Shown here: in pieces, positions 33,745 through 44,422 of the stretch
Position numbering within the stretch: position 1 is the stretch's first letter
Layout of the letters: every line of letters begins with the position of its first letter
Origin: Aquanectria penicillioides
Lineage: Eukaryota; Ascomycota; Sordariomycetes; Hypocreales; Nectriaceae
DNA: 64,000 bases
Reading direction: 5' to 3'
NCBI GenBank assembly: GCA_003415625.1
Contig: PYIU01000007.1
Span: 3,534,001 to 3,598,000, forward strand
Position numbers and translations under genes: made by a program
The notes under the pieces: generated by a model
Databases searched by the model: none
What the model was told of the DNA's origin: nothing
The model's input: only the letters and a program-made list of their open reading frames with translations

Positions 33745-34962
33745 TCATGACTCATTTGCTGTTTGTCGAACGGCCTCTTCAGCCGCCCTCAAAATATCCT
33801 CCTTCAGATCCTCTGCCTCCTCGATGCCGCATGACAGGCGGATCAGGTCGTCAAAGATTCCAACCGCCTCGCGCTGCTCGCGGGGAATACCGCCGTGAGT
33901 CATGCTGGCAGGGATCTCAACGAGAGACTCGATACCACCCAGTGACTCTGCCAGAGTGGGGATTTGAGTAAGTTGGCAGAAGCGCTCCGCAGCCGCGCCA
34001 CCACCCTTGATCCGGAATGATATCATTCCTCCACCCATTCCGTCTCGGTGCTGCTTCTTGGCAATGGCCCGATCCTGATTGGATTCCAAACCGGGGTAGT
34101 TGACGGAGATGATGTTCTCACTAGCCTCGAGCGCGGATGCGACGATCTGAGCGTTGTGGCTCGCTTCCCGTACCCGCAGCTTGAGCGTCTTCAGTCCACG
34201 GTGGGCCAACCAGCAGTCAAATGCCGATGGCACGGCGCCAATGGCGTTCTGCAGGAACCTGAGGCGTTCCAGGAGATCATCGCGATTAAACGCGGCAACG
34301 CCCATGACCACGTCACTGTGACCATTGATATACTTGGTAACACTGTGGACAACGATGTCTGCGCCCCATTTCAAGGGGTTCTGGATATACGGCGACAGGA
34401 AGGTGTTGTCAACCACGACGGAAATGCCACGCCCGTGGGCAATAGTCGACACCTTTTCAATGTCCGTCAGGCGAAGCGTGGGGTTGCTGGGGGACTCGAT
34501 CCAGATCAAGCGGGTGCTCTCAGTAATGGAGCTCTTGAGGTCTGTCCCAATGTCATTGACAAAGGTGACGTTGACGCCGTGGGCCTGGGCAACCTTGGTA
34601 AAGTACCGATGCGTGCCACCATAGACATCGGAGACGGAGACGACATGGGACCCCGGGCCCAGAGACTGCATGATCACGGCCGTTGTGGCACTTCCCGAAG
34701 AAAAGGCCAAAGCATACTTGGCCTGCTCGAGAGCGGCAACGGCCGCCTCAAAGTTGCGACGGTTGGGGTTATCAGACCGGCTGTACTCATACTCGCCAAT
34801 GGGCTTGCCAACAGCAGTCTGGGCAAACGTGGACGACAACGAAATCGGCTCAATCACAGCCCCGGTCGTCGCGTCCACCGGAGACCCAGCATGGACGGCC
34901 AGAGTTCCAAAGCCAGGCCCTGGGGCCTGAGCTGCGTGGCGTGTCCCGTTGGTCAGAGTCAT
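33745..34962 (-). CDS. CYS3: Cystathionine gamma-lyase (Cys/Met metabolism PLP enzyme)
   Basis: Cleaves cystathionine to cysteine, 2-oxobutyrate and ammonia in reverse transsulfuration. A single exon of 405 residues from the ATG at 34962. The frame is open further upstream but the extra part is promoter-like. Family features are YEYSRSDNPNRRNFE (PLP phosphate contacts), FSSGSATT, DNTFLSPYIQNPL and the PLP lysine K210 in VHSVTKYINGHSD. The C-terminal SLGGIESLVEIPASMTHGGIP stretch matches gamma-lyase rather than gamma-synthase. A cystathionine beta-lyase role is less likely but cannot be fully excluded. It is head-to-head with cysteine dioxygenase, which consumes its product. Confidence 0.92.
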   Translation of the reverse strand: MTLTNGTRHAAQAPGPGFGTLAVHAGSPVDATTGAVIEPISLSSTFAQTAVGKPIGEYEYSRSDNPNRRNFEAAVAALEQAKYALAFSSGSATTAVIMQSLGPGSHVVSVSDVYGGTHRYFTKVAQAHGVNVTFVNDIGTDLKSSITESTRLIWIESPSNPTLRLTDIEKVSTIAHGRGISVVVDNTFLSPYIQNPLKWGADIVVHSVTKYINGHSDVVMGVAAFNRDDLLERLRFLQNAIGAVPSAFDCWLAHRGLKTLKLRVREASHNAQIVASALEASENIISVNYPGLESNQDRAIAKKQHRDGMGGGMISFRIKGGGAAAERFCQLTQIPTLAESLGGIESLVEIPASMTHGGIPREQREAVGIFDDLIRLSCGIEEAEDLKEDILRAAEEAVRQTANES

Positions 34963-35606
34963 TTTGCTTCTTCTTAGCACCGATTGGGGATCTACTTCCG
35001 TACGAAGTGGAAACTGGGGAGAAGGGGAGGGGGGAGGTGTGTGGACTGAGATTGGGTTGCGTCTTGCAAGACAGCAAAACGTCAGCCGAGCAGCACACAA
35101 ACCACCCCCCTATTTAACACGCTGGAATCTAGATCTGCGCATCTCTGCCCGACGTCGGCGCTCGCTCTTGTTTCTCTTTTCCCTTGCCAACGGCTTATCA
35201 AATTTTGCGTTGGATCACGAATTCGGTTTTGAGATTGCGAATCCTCGGCTTTGGTGTTGCGGAAACTCGGTTCTGCATTCACCTGTGGGGGGTGCGCATA
35301 CACCCTTGCAAGCCTTGTGGGGACCGTTGGTCGCCAAGATAAGAGACACGCCCCCAAATCAGGGCCAGTAAGAAAGAGGAAAGGAAGGAAAACGGTCGGG
35401 GTCTCGTGGACGATTGCTCGTCAATCGCCGATTGATCTCAATCGAGAACACTCGCCATCGGCGATTGGCTCGAGGCCTCACGACCTCGATTTACACGTAC
35501 GACAACATATATACACACGCAGGAGTATCTCCCCGAATGTATACTAGGTCCATCTGCAAGAAGACAAATCCCATACTCCCTAACCCCATCAGTCCCTGCA
35601 AGCAAA
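34963..35606. promoter_or_regulatory. Bidirectional promoter of cystathionine gamma-lyase and cysteine dioxygenase
   Basis: A 644-bp interval between divergent starts. TATATA lies at 35508-35513, 94 bp before the dioxygenase ATG. A cluster of CGATTG/CAATCG hexamers lies at 35411-35467 and is listed separately. Open frames across the interval are not supported. Confidence 0.55.
35411..35467. promoter_or_regulatory. Candidate operator: five CGATTG/CAATCG hexamers around a 15-bp inverted repeat
   Basis: CGATTG at 35411, 35429 and 35462 and CAATCG at 35422 and 35439. The middle pair forms TCAATCGCCGATTGA (35421-35435), a perfect 7+1+7 inverted repeat. The array lies 140-196 bp upstream of the cysteine dioxygenase ATG. 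Five occurrences of one 6-mer in 57 bp is far above chance, and the dyad symmetry suggests a dimeric DNA-binding protein. The protein is unknown; the known sulfur regulator site (Cys3/MetR, ATGRYRYCAT) does not match. Confidence 0.5.
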
Positions 35607-36388
35607 ATGTCCGTTTCCACCGTCTGGGCTCCTCTGCCACTGACTCAGAGCCACATGTCGCGATGCCAGCCCCTTGACGCGACGGTTCCAATGCCCGTAT
35701 ACAGCCTGCAAGACCTCGTTCGTGACATCAAGGCGCACCTGGGAGAGTCGTCTGGAATCGGGTGCCCCAATGTAGACGAGGAGTACCTGATGTCGCTGGC
35801 ACAAAAGTATGCGTCGAACCCGAATGACTGGGCGCGATACTACTACAACTGCCCGGGCAAAAACTACACCCGCAACGCCATTGAGAACATCAACAATAAA
35901 GCCAACATCGTGAGTCGTGTCACTCCGCAGGGAATGAATCCCTCCCCGCTAACCCCGGTGCAGCTGCTGCTTGTGTGGAGTCCCGGCAAGGGATCCCCTA
36001 TCCACGATCACGCAAACGCCCACTGTATCCTCAAAGTCCTTGCGGGTGAGCTGACCGAGACGGTCTACCATCCGCCCAAAAAGGACGGCGACAAGAGCTG
36101 CCCCCTGGAGCTGAAGAGCCAGAGCACATACCACGCGGATCAGGTTACGTACATCAACGACGAGATTGGTCTCCACCGCGTGCATAACCCGAATCCCAAC
36201 CAGGTCGCCGTGTCATTGCACCGTAAGCAGAACATTTGATTCCATATGCCTGGATATGCATTAACCTTGTTTTTCTTATAGTATATACGCCACCAAACGC
36301 TGCTGATGTTGGATACAACATCTTTGACGAGAGAACAGGGAAGGCATGCTTTGTGCCACAGGCGCAGTCGCACACGCCCCCGAAATAA
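35607..36388 (+). CDS. CDO1: Cysteine dioxygenase (cupin, Fe(II))
   Basis: Oxidises cysteine to cysteine sulfinic acid, the entry to taurine- or sulfite-forming catabolism. Two exons, 35607-36222 and 36282-36388, give 240 residues, slightly longer than animal CDO as in other fungi. The iron ligands are visible as H133 and H135 in SPIHDHANAHC and H190 in GLHRVHNP. Cys140 and the Tyr in SLHLYTPP, joined across the intron, are the pair that forms the thioether cofactor in the family. The 59-bp intron has GTAAGC and TTATAG ends. An in-frame ATG at codon 17 is a possible alternative start. Expression is probably tied to cysteine or sulfur status through the shared promoter, where a dyad-symmetric array is present. 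Confidence 0.94.
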
Positions 36389-36979
36389 GAAGACCCCTGC
36401 GAATTTATGAGCTAGAACAATTTTCCTTTATGAATCTTTTGGTTGTTTGCATAACCAAGACAGAGACATGAGCTGTCCTTTCGAGTTGGGTTGTTTTAAT
36501 GTGCACAACATTTAGAGCGAGACACTTTGGCGTTTAATACCTATTGAGATTGATTTCATGGTCTGAATTAGAAAAGATATTCCACAAACTGAGAAGTGAC
36601 TTGGCACGATTTGAAATTTTGATTCGATGTTTCTTTTCTCAATGAGGGCACTATGTGAACGTTCAAAACCTCGGCAGCTGACCCGCTCTAGGGTAGTATC
36701 TCACTCCTGCACGAGATCGACGTCACGAGTTGAGCTTGCAACAGCACATCAGAAAGGGATTTAAACGCCAGTTTGAAGCATTTATCGCATGATTATGTTC
36801 TCGATGTAGGTAAGATACATATCGCTAATCCTAAATGAGATGTCTATGGTAGCCAACAATTGACCTTGTTGATGCAAACTCATGTGCCGTTATCATGCTG
36901 TTGAATGTAACTTATCTATATCGCGCCCAAGATGCCCAAAACCCTTCTCGTGAGATCAAATAAAACCACTAGGTTTGTT
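36389..36979. other. Intergenic, nothing clear
   Basis: AT-rich convergent interval between the dioxygenase and the kinase gene. No open frame of interest or repeat was noticed. Confidence 0.4.
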
Positions 36980-39900
36980 CTACCTAGGTGTCATTGAAGA
37001 CTCCCCGCCCCCTGCATTCCATGGCTTAGAGGTCAGGTTTGATATTGTTCGGTCGTGCCCGAAGCTCGTGGCGGTGCGACTTAGCGGTCGTGTCTCGTTT
37101 TCCAGATGGTCAAAGTCAGGCGTATTGCTACCAAGCAGGATTTTATGCAAGGTTCCATTCCACGGCTCCCAGTCGACAATGTCCCTAAAAACACACAAAA
37201 ACCTCGGGTTAGTTACCGATGTCACGCGGAAATAGCATACTCACTGGCCCTTGCATTCCTCCATTTTTGGAATATCATCGTCGTATTCAGTAAAAGTCTC
37301 AACAGCAGTAGCATCGTTCCCAAAAAGGACAAATTCTATGCTAAATGGCCGTTCTCCAAGTTCAAGGTTGACTCTTGAAGGATCTCGAAGCTGTAGTATG
37401 AAGCTGACAATCGCTTCCCTGACCTTTTGAGCCTGATCTCCTTTGGAAGTCCAGAGTCCGTTGGTCAACATGACCACCGTCACTGGGTTGGGTGCCATAC
37501 TACTGGCCCTTTGTCTTCTATCAACCGTGTTGCGGTATTCGACAAATAGATCGCCAAGATGCTTTTTCACGTCAACCGCGAATTGGGGCTTGTCGTCGAG
37601 CGTTTCTTTTTGCATGTGTTCCCAGAAAGCCTTGGCGTTTGTACCCTTGCGCTGGGATTTCTTTCCATGAAGAAAATGTAGTGTGTGTCGAGAATTAAAT
37701 TCAAACAATTTGAGCGCGAGGCATCCAACAAGGTTGGTAGCATTGTCCCAATGCAGTTTCATTTCAGAACTATTATCAATCAATAATCTCTATGCGCCAT
37801 CATGTCAGCCTCCCTATACTCTATATTGGAGAAGTGAAAAAAAAAGCACTAGAGATTCGCAGCTCTAAGGGTGAAGAAGATTTGACGACTTACAAAGTCA
37901 CGTTTTCCAAGATATCGAGTCAAAACGTGATCTGGAATTTGTTTCTTTATGAGATGTTTGACCTTCGCTAACATTGGTGACTTGAAGTTCATGTGATGAT
38001 CTCTCATGATTTGACTAATTGACGTGGATTGCATGTGCTCCCAATCGTCAGATGAAATCATGCTATCGGCCCTTCCAATCTCCGGAATAGGCTCATAACT
38101 TCCTGAAGGATTTTGGCTTTCGTCTTCGACTGTGGCTTTTCCTTTGTCCTCTGCTTCTGGCTCAGGTGGCTCGGGTGCTTTTATCACAATCTCTTCCGGT
38201 CGTGGTATTTCAAGCGAGGAAACAGCAAACTTCTCCTTGAGTTGCTGCAAAACTTCAGGGCGGACATCAAGATGGATAGGAGGTGTTGCGATAATTCTTT
38301 TAAGCGCATCCCGTAGTTGGGCCGCAGTGAGTCTTATGCCGTTGGCCGCGATTAGCATGTTGCGGTCAACTAAATCGAGCACCTTTCCAGTGATGTTATC
38401 GATTCCTCGAGCTGATTGTCTTAGGAATTTATGCCATTGAGTGACCACTTCCAAGACCTCGACTGAGTCGTGAAATTGGTCACCTCTTTCCAAGACAAGG
38501 TCTCCAGGGCGCTCATTTTGGTAATGTTGGATGAGATCGGCGATGGCTTTGTGTCTAAGATTTTTGTATTCGTGAACACCGTCACTCCCCAGGACCACCC
38601 ACGTAGCCGCCATGGAGAAAACGCACCCGAGTGACCATATGTCGACACTCTGAGGGACTTCTGTTTTCTCTCGATTGAGATGGGTTTCGGGCGCGCCTAG
38701 AACAAGTTAATCTAGAAATTTCAAATAGTCGTAGCACGGTGATGACAATCAGTCCCATACCACATGTCTTCGTTCCCTGTTCAAAGAGAATTCTCCCATC
38801 GTCGTTAAATGCTGTTGGAAAAAAATCATTTGCATCTACCTTCCGAAAACGTGCGAATCCAGGATCGCCAAGCTTCCATCTGCCATCCACCTGGAGAATA
38901 TTCTCGGGCTTTATATCAAAATGCCATCTTCCCACCAAATGGATTAGCGCTTTGTATAATGGAGCGGGCTGAAATCGGAGCCACTGACCCTGTCCACTTG
39001 GAATTATCCTGATCGGTGAAGCTATGAAGCTCTTCAAGGCCCCAAGCAACTTGAAAGAGACCAGACCAGAAGCTGGAGACGTCATCCGGCAGCACCGGAG
39101 ATTTTTTACTGCCTATCCAGTCTCCTAAATCACCATCGCAGAACTCTAGGATAAGATTACACGAAGAGCTGCCATATCCAACCCCATTAGGGATCTGTTG
39201 CATATACTTGCCAAAGTATCTTACTACCCAGGATTGTTGGTTGGGAACGCCTCAAAGCTAGTGGATTCCCGCTCAAAATCTTCCTCGGAAACCTCCTTCA
39301 TAGCAAACTTGTAGAACTATTGACGTGTTAGAAACCAAAAGCTTTCCATGCAAGCAAAATAATTCGAGGGTTGTGCTGTTCTACCGTAATATTGTTGACA
39401 GTGTCCTCCCTGGTATTGCGTGTATTGACGCTCTCCCGCAATTCGGCACCGAGATATTCATCAGGCACCTCTATTTGCCAGACCTTCCCCACACTGCCCT
39501 GATTTATAGAAACTTTGGAAGTGATGGGAATTATTTGACTTTCTCTGAAACGCCACTCAATCGGGATATCGAAAATGCGGGCACAAAACTTCCATTGCAT
39601 AGTTCCAAAATCTTTGACCCATTGCATGGCCCCTTGTTTGTTGTTAATTTCTTTGATACCCTGGAAGAAATTATGCAATGACCCATCTCGCGTATCATCT
39701 AGCGGGAGGCTGGTATCCTTAAATTCACCAATGAAGTCGAAAATGTGTTGGCAGAGTCCCATGTGGGCTAGGATGCAAAACACTCGCAAGCAGCATTTTT
39801 CTCCTGGCTGTAGTCGATCTTTAAACCTTATGACCTTTTGATTCCAGCCAACGGAGTTGCCCAACACGTTATTTCCTTCCAGCATGAGGCGCTCAAGGCG

Positions 39901-40059
39901 TGTCTTGTGTAGCCCAGTGGATTTCGCCAGCAGATAGTCTCGCAGCCTGGAGACCAGGACAAATTTGTTCCCTGAGATGACCGAGTTTGGACTCAGGCTC
40001 TTCACCATGGCACGAAACTCTTTGAGAGCTGGGCCGGTAGATAATGACTCTACGGCCAT
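36980..40059 (-). CDS. Protein kinase-like / vWA-like fusion protein with DPG motif, one frameshift
   Basis: Six exons (40059-39385, 39316-38989, 38927-38761, 38696-37894, 37789-37245, 37184-36980) would give about 907 residues. Residues 1-210 are a fungal-type N-terminal region. A protein kinase domain follows, with K232 in FAMKE, HFDIKPENIL (D339), GDPGFARF where DFG is usual (D356), and the activation-segment end GAPETHLNREK then VDIWSLGCVFS. A Glu/Pro-rich linker leads to a vWA-like C-terminal part beginning FRLLIDNSSEMKLHWD. Exon 2 is one base short: the frame stops after AFPTNNPG (TAG near 39226) while VVRYFGKY, the expected kinase strand, continues in the next frame. An in-phase 59-bp intron (GTAGTAAG...GGCAG) could instead skip that strand. 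I favour a missing base. The Mg-binding Asp is kept, so activity is possible. Confidence 0.75.
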
Positions 40060-40861
40060 TGTCGAGTGGGCCTGCCTCGATTCCAAGTACAGAACGAGGA
40101 AGAATGGAGTTGACTGATGTGCGATTTTCAATCGTTCGTCAAGGAAATTGAATAAACAAAAGGAAATTGAAGTAAATGTAATGCGGTAATGCTTTAGCCA
40201 GTGCCAATTCTGCGACCATCCGCGTGTTTGGTGAGGTCATTTCCCATCTCCGCTTGATGCGAGGCTCTGTCGTTCATATATCGAAATACCCGAGCCTGGT
40301 GCAAAACTGGATGGTCGACTTCAGCTTCACCCCGGTCACGGCCAGTGCATTTGCAGGCCATTGGAGGGCTCTAAGATTTGTGGCGCTGACACAACCAATC
40401 CTCATCCCCGTGTTGCAGCGCCTCAGTCATGTATCGAGACTTGCTCCCTCCCATTCGCACATTGCCTCACTCACTTGCATGGGCTAGAACGGCAAAGACT
40501 GGCCATCACCATGCGAACCGTCCCGTCCCATAGCCTGATCAGAACAACTTTTACCCGGTGTCATGATCATCAAATTTGCAAGTTCGTCAATGGGGTAGCG
40601 TTGGGGGAAGTTCCAGGCCTAACTTGTGCGCGCCCATGGTACGGATCGACGACTTTTGGGTGGGCATGTAGTCACAGCACCCATGAACTTGCGCGATGCA
40701 GAGAATTAGGAAAGCCGCACAGCCTGATCCTCAGAAAATATTTCAGCTCCGCCAATATGCAGAAAATGTCACGCTCTAACGACTCTTTATTGGGAGACTA
40801 GACTCCATACTGATGCTGGATGCATCCCCCTCCACCAGCAACCCTCACGCCACTATGCCCT
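40060..40861. other. Intergenic, nothing clear
   Basis: About 800 bp upstream of the kinase gene and downstream of the CorA-like gene. Plus-strand open frames at 40224-40801 lack any family signal. Confidence 0.4.
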
Positions 40862-42626
40862 TCACCCGTCACCCATCGAGATCCCCCCCTTTTCCCGTAA
40901 GTTGTTGCCGCTTATCACTCTTCTATCCCACAGCCGATCATTCAGATGCCCACGTACCCACCGATCATGTCGATAGTTCCAAGCCACTGCCAGCGCTAGA
41001 GTCAATATTGTGAGGGGTATTGTCACCTCCATCCAGCGTTCTAGAGCAAGGCTGGAGAAATCCTGAGCCCTCCCGTCAAACTTGACGATATCAGTGCTAA
41101 ATAGAGTCGAAACGAATGTTGCAGGCAAGAAGATTAAAGTAATGACTGTGATGATTCTGACTGCTACCGCTTCTTTTTGGCTGTCTTCCGAGACCTTCTG
41201 CATTCTTGCCGTTAATGCAGCAGTTTCGCGATTACCTTGAGCCTGCAACCGTTGATGCAGCAGCTTCTTTCGGTCGTCGCTAATTCTGATAAGGACCTCT
41301 CCTCGAGCGCTGTGCATCTTTAGGTCATAAATCATCTCCTTCGTCTGTGAAGTGAATTGAAAAATCGCGTCGCGGCACTCTGATATCCAAGGAAGACTGA
41401 GTTCGCTCATCAAATCTTGATAAAATGAACTAATGGATGCCAATACTTCCGAGTTCGTTTGCAAAACCATGATGACTTCGTTGACTCTATCCTCGTAAAA
41501 TTGCAATTTGCGTAGGTCCTGCTCAGAGAATGAGACGGTATCTTGGTCAATTACAGGTTCAGTCTGGACAGAAAATGTTAGCGTGACAATACAATTGACT
41601 GTCGTAATGGATTGGGAAAATGCGCCTACCAGGTCTTCTATTTGCTCCTCTAACCATTGAATGTACCATCGCCACTCGGAAACTGACCAGAAGCAATTCT
41701 CGTTATGTACAGTGAGACTTGTCCTGAAGCAGTCGGCCTGGGTGGCGAACTTGCGCCCCTCAGCAACATTTGCTTTTGCACTTTTGCCGGGCAAGAGTTT
41801 TTGCATGCGTTGTTTCAGTGTGTCTCTCCCACTGGTAACAATCCACAGGCTGGTCCCGTACACAACATCGAATTGATGATGAATTGCAATCTGACGTCGT
41901 AACCAACTCCGATCTCTGGGATTCGTCCCTGGTGGGGATGCGACCTCAAACGTTCTAAGGTTGTAACTGATTTGGAAATGGAGGCCGCTTCTCCCTCGGA
42001 AGGGAATGTCCAACGCCTGTGGTGGATTTGTCAAAAAGGACTGCGCCCTGAAGCCGCTAAACCGAAAATCTCGTGGACGATTCTTCTGCAGTCCGAAACA
42101 GAGGCAAAAGTTGATGTAATTCGGATTGACTTGGTGATAACTTAAAAGCCTGCTAAACATGGTTCTTGTAATGTTGAGCGGATTCCAAGAATGGTTTGGT
42201 AGGAGAAATACAAAGCGACATCTCGGCTCGCGGTATCGCCCTGGCGGCAACGGGTTTGCTGCTGCGAGAACGTCCGGGTCGACGATGATCTTTTCCCTGT
42301 CCCCTAGCCATTCGGCAAGCTGTTCATCGTCGAAAACATTTCGCTTCGTCACTGTCAATTGTGGAAAATAGGTTAGCAGCGGCTCCACGTTATTGTAGCT
42401 GTTGTATGCCTGACAGACCCATCCCTAGAGCGTCGAATTCCCGAAAGGACACCTCGATAGCGTTTGCATCTGTATTGAAGAGAGACGGCCCTGCAGCATC
42501 AAGGCGATTACGGTAGTCCTCGAGGGCTGCGGGATTGCCGTATGGGAAAATTAGATTTATGGGATATTCAGGAAAGTCCTTGTAGGACTTCCGGAAGGCA
42601 TCGTAGGTTGTCTCCGTCAATGTCAT
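40862..42626 (-). CDS. CorA-like fungal membrane protein
   Basis: Two exons, 42626-42419 and 42351-40862, give 565 residues. The 67-bp intron starts GTCTGT (unusual) but has a perfect GCTAAC branch site and TTGACAG acceptor. The N-terminal two thirds is a large soluble domain (PRCRFVFLLPNHSWNPLNIT...). A long helical stretch near residues 340-465 precedes two transmembrane helices at about 467-488 (VRIITVITLIFLPATFVSTLF) and 509-530. This layout, with the IFLPATFVxTLF first helix, is that of fungal CorA-like proteins. The GMN selectivity motif of true Mg2+ channels is not seen, so magnesium transport should not be assumed. The short basic C-terminal tail would be cytosolic. It sits upstream of the kinase-vWA gene on the same strand. 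Confidence 0.82.
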
Positions 42627-44422
42627 ATTTGAGCCTGGGCAAAGGTCTTCGTTGTTGCAAAAAGCGGACTACACTAAGGACACCGCTCAATGCAGGGTAT
42701 TCTCGCAGTTTTATAAGGAGCTAAGTTGGGAACAGCAACGTATGTACCGGTACGAAGTGAACAGACGCCACCAGTCTCAGCTTGTCGGGGTAGTTGCAGG
42801 GCTCTACGCCCCCCTCCATAGCCACGAGTCACAAGCCAGGGCTTCTCAATGCGACTCATTAGGCATTTTTTTTGTTTATTAAAAATCAGGCTGAGGGTGG
42901 ACTTCGGACACCGTCCGGACACGCACGGAAGACTCATGTTGCGCTGGCCAGGTGACTAGAAGCCAGTAAAGCCTCGGCAATAACATGGCTGGATGTGAAG
43001 TTTCCAACGATGCATAGCCATGCATTGAGGTATCCAATGATAAGTAAATACACTTCTTTCCTCACGTCCTCTCTGCCAACGTCCAAGATGCGGTCGCTGC
43101 GAAACAGGTCGGCCGGCACCAGAATGACCACACCACTTCCATCAGCCCGCTTGGGCCCTGCCACCTCAGTCGGGCGACTCTGCCCGACGCTGGCGATTAG
43201 GCTCTACAGGTTTTCGCAGTCTGCCAATGTCTGCCCAGTCGACCTAAAATATGAGACCTCAGAGTTAGCAATCCGCCTTATTGTCTAGTGTTGTCAAGTT
43301 GACGCTTCCTAAGACATGGATTGAGCGCAGGGGGGCAGGTATGGATGGAGACGAACATCAGTTAGCTCCGTTGGGACCGATACCACGTATTTGTCGTTCA
43401 TCAAGGTCTACTGAAGCATTAGCTCTCCTCATTGGCCAAAGTTGACGGATAGGTACAGACAAGTGAAGCGTCAAAGGCATAGCCAGGGTATCGCCACTCC
43501 AGAAACCGTTTCAGGTCGACCATCTCAAGGCGATATGCAGCGATGCTGATGGATCTCATGATCGTGGAAGTATGTGTGGTCTGCCTTTTGGGGCTTAGTC
43601 AATAACTGTTGGTGTAGCACGGTTGGCTCCACTCTGGGTCGAGGACACCGAGGGAGAAGAAGCATCGCGGAGTGTGACGAGGCGTTGGAATACATATATA
43701 TGTCCGAAAATCTAAAAACACATGCACTTTGTCGCATCAGCTGCGATTTTCAAATGATTTCTAATACTTGAGGCGACCGGATTGCCTTGTCCTTCATTGT
43801 TGCCTCCCATGAGCAGAGGGGAATTGACTCATACGCATATTACAGCCTGCTCCTGATACTTCCATGGTGCATTTCAAGCCGCTTATGTCGCATGTAGGGC
43901 TGGCTTCTTGCAGACCTACTACGAAAGGCAGCGAATGGGGAGAGGCACTAGTCGGATCATTCTTTTGCGAGGGTGGTTTTCGGTTGGGTTCAGGGTTCTC
44001 TTGCAGTTGAAATCTGACAGAAAGGTCTCAGTGCGGGCATCCCAGAGTCGCCCGGGCGCCAGATCGGTGACATCCGCTTCAATTCTGCCTGGTACAAATA
44101 TGCACCAGGCTGGTCTGTGAAACAAGGATGGCTTGGCTAATTTCTTGAGCCCGCGCTATCCAAGTAATCGGAAGCTACTGATCCACCCTTTTATTTGCTG
44201 CTTCATTCGTTTGCCTAGATTTCGGGGAAAATACGTCGTGCTGCAAGGCCGCACTAGTGAATCGCCGATAGCTTGAACTATTACCATTCCAGTCGCCGAG
44301 TAATACCAACTACCTTCCGTCTATTAGAATAGGATAGCTCTGTGATATCAGTTCCCATATTTCGTTCAAGAGAAAACATATGATTTATGGAACTTTAATT
44401 GTGGTCCCTGTCTTATTTCCCC
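42627..44422. other. Long intergenic stretch
   Basis: About 1.8 kb. A 76-codon minus-strand frame at 42934-43164 (with VYLLIIGYLNAWLCIVGNF) reads like protein but has no family I recognise and no supporting exons. Two short unrelated frames occur near 43525-43771 and 43908-44125. Nothing further. Confidence 0.35.

Noticed and set aside
42352..42418. A frameshift in the CorA-like gene (reading through YNSYNNVEPLL)
   Set aside because: A 67-bp in-phase intron with GCTAAC branch and TTGACAG acceptor explains the frame change without a lesion, although its GTCTGT donor is unusual.
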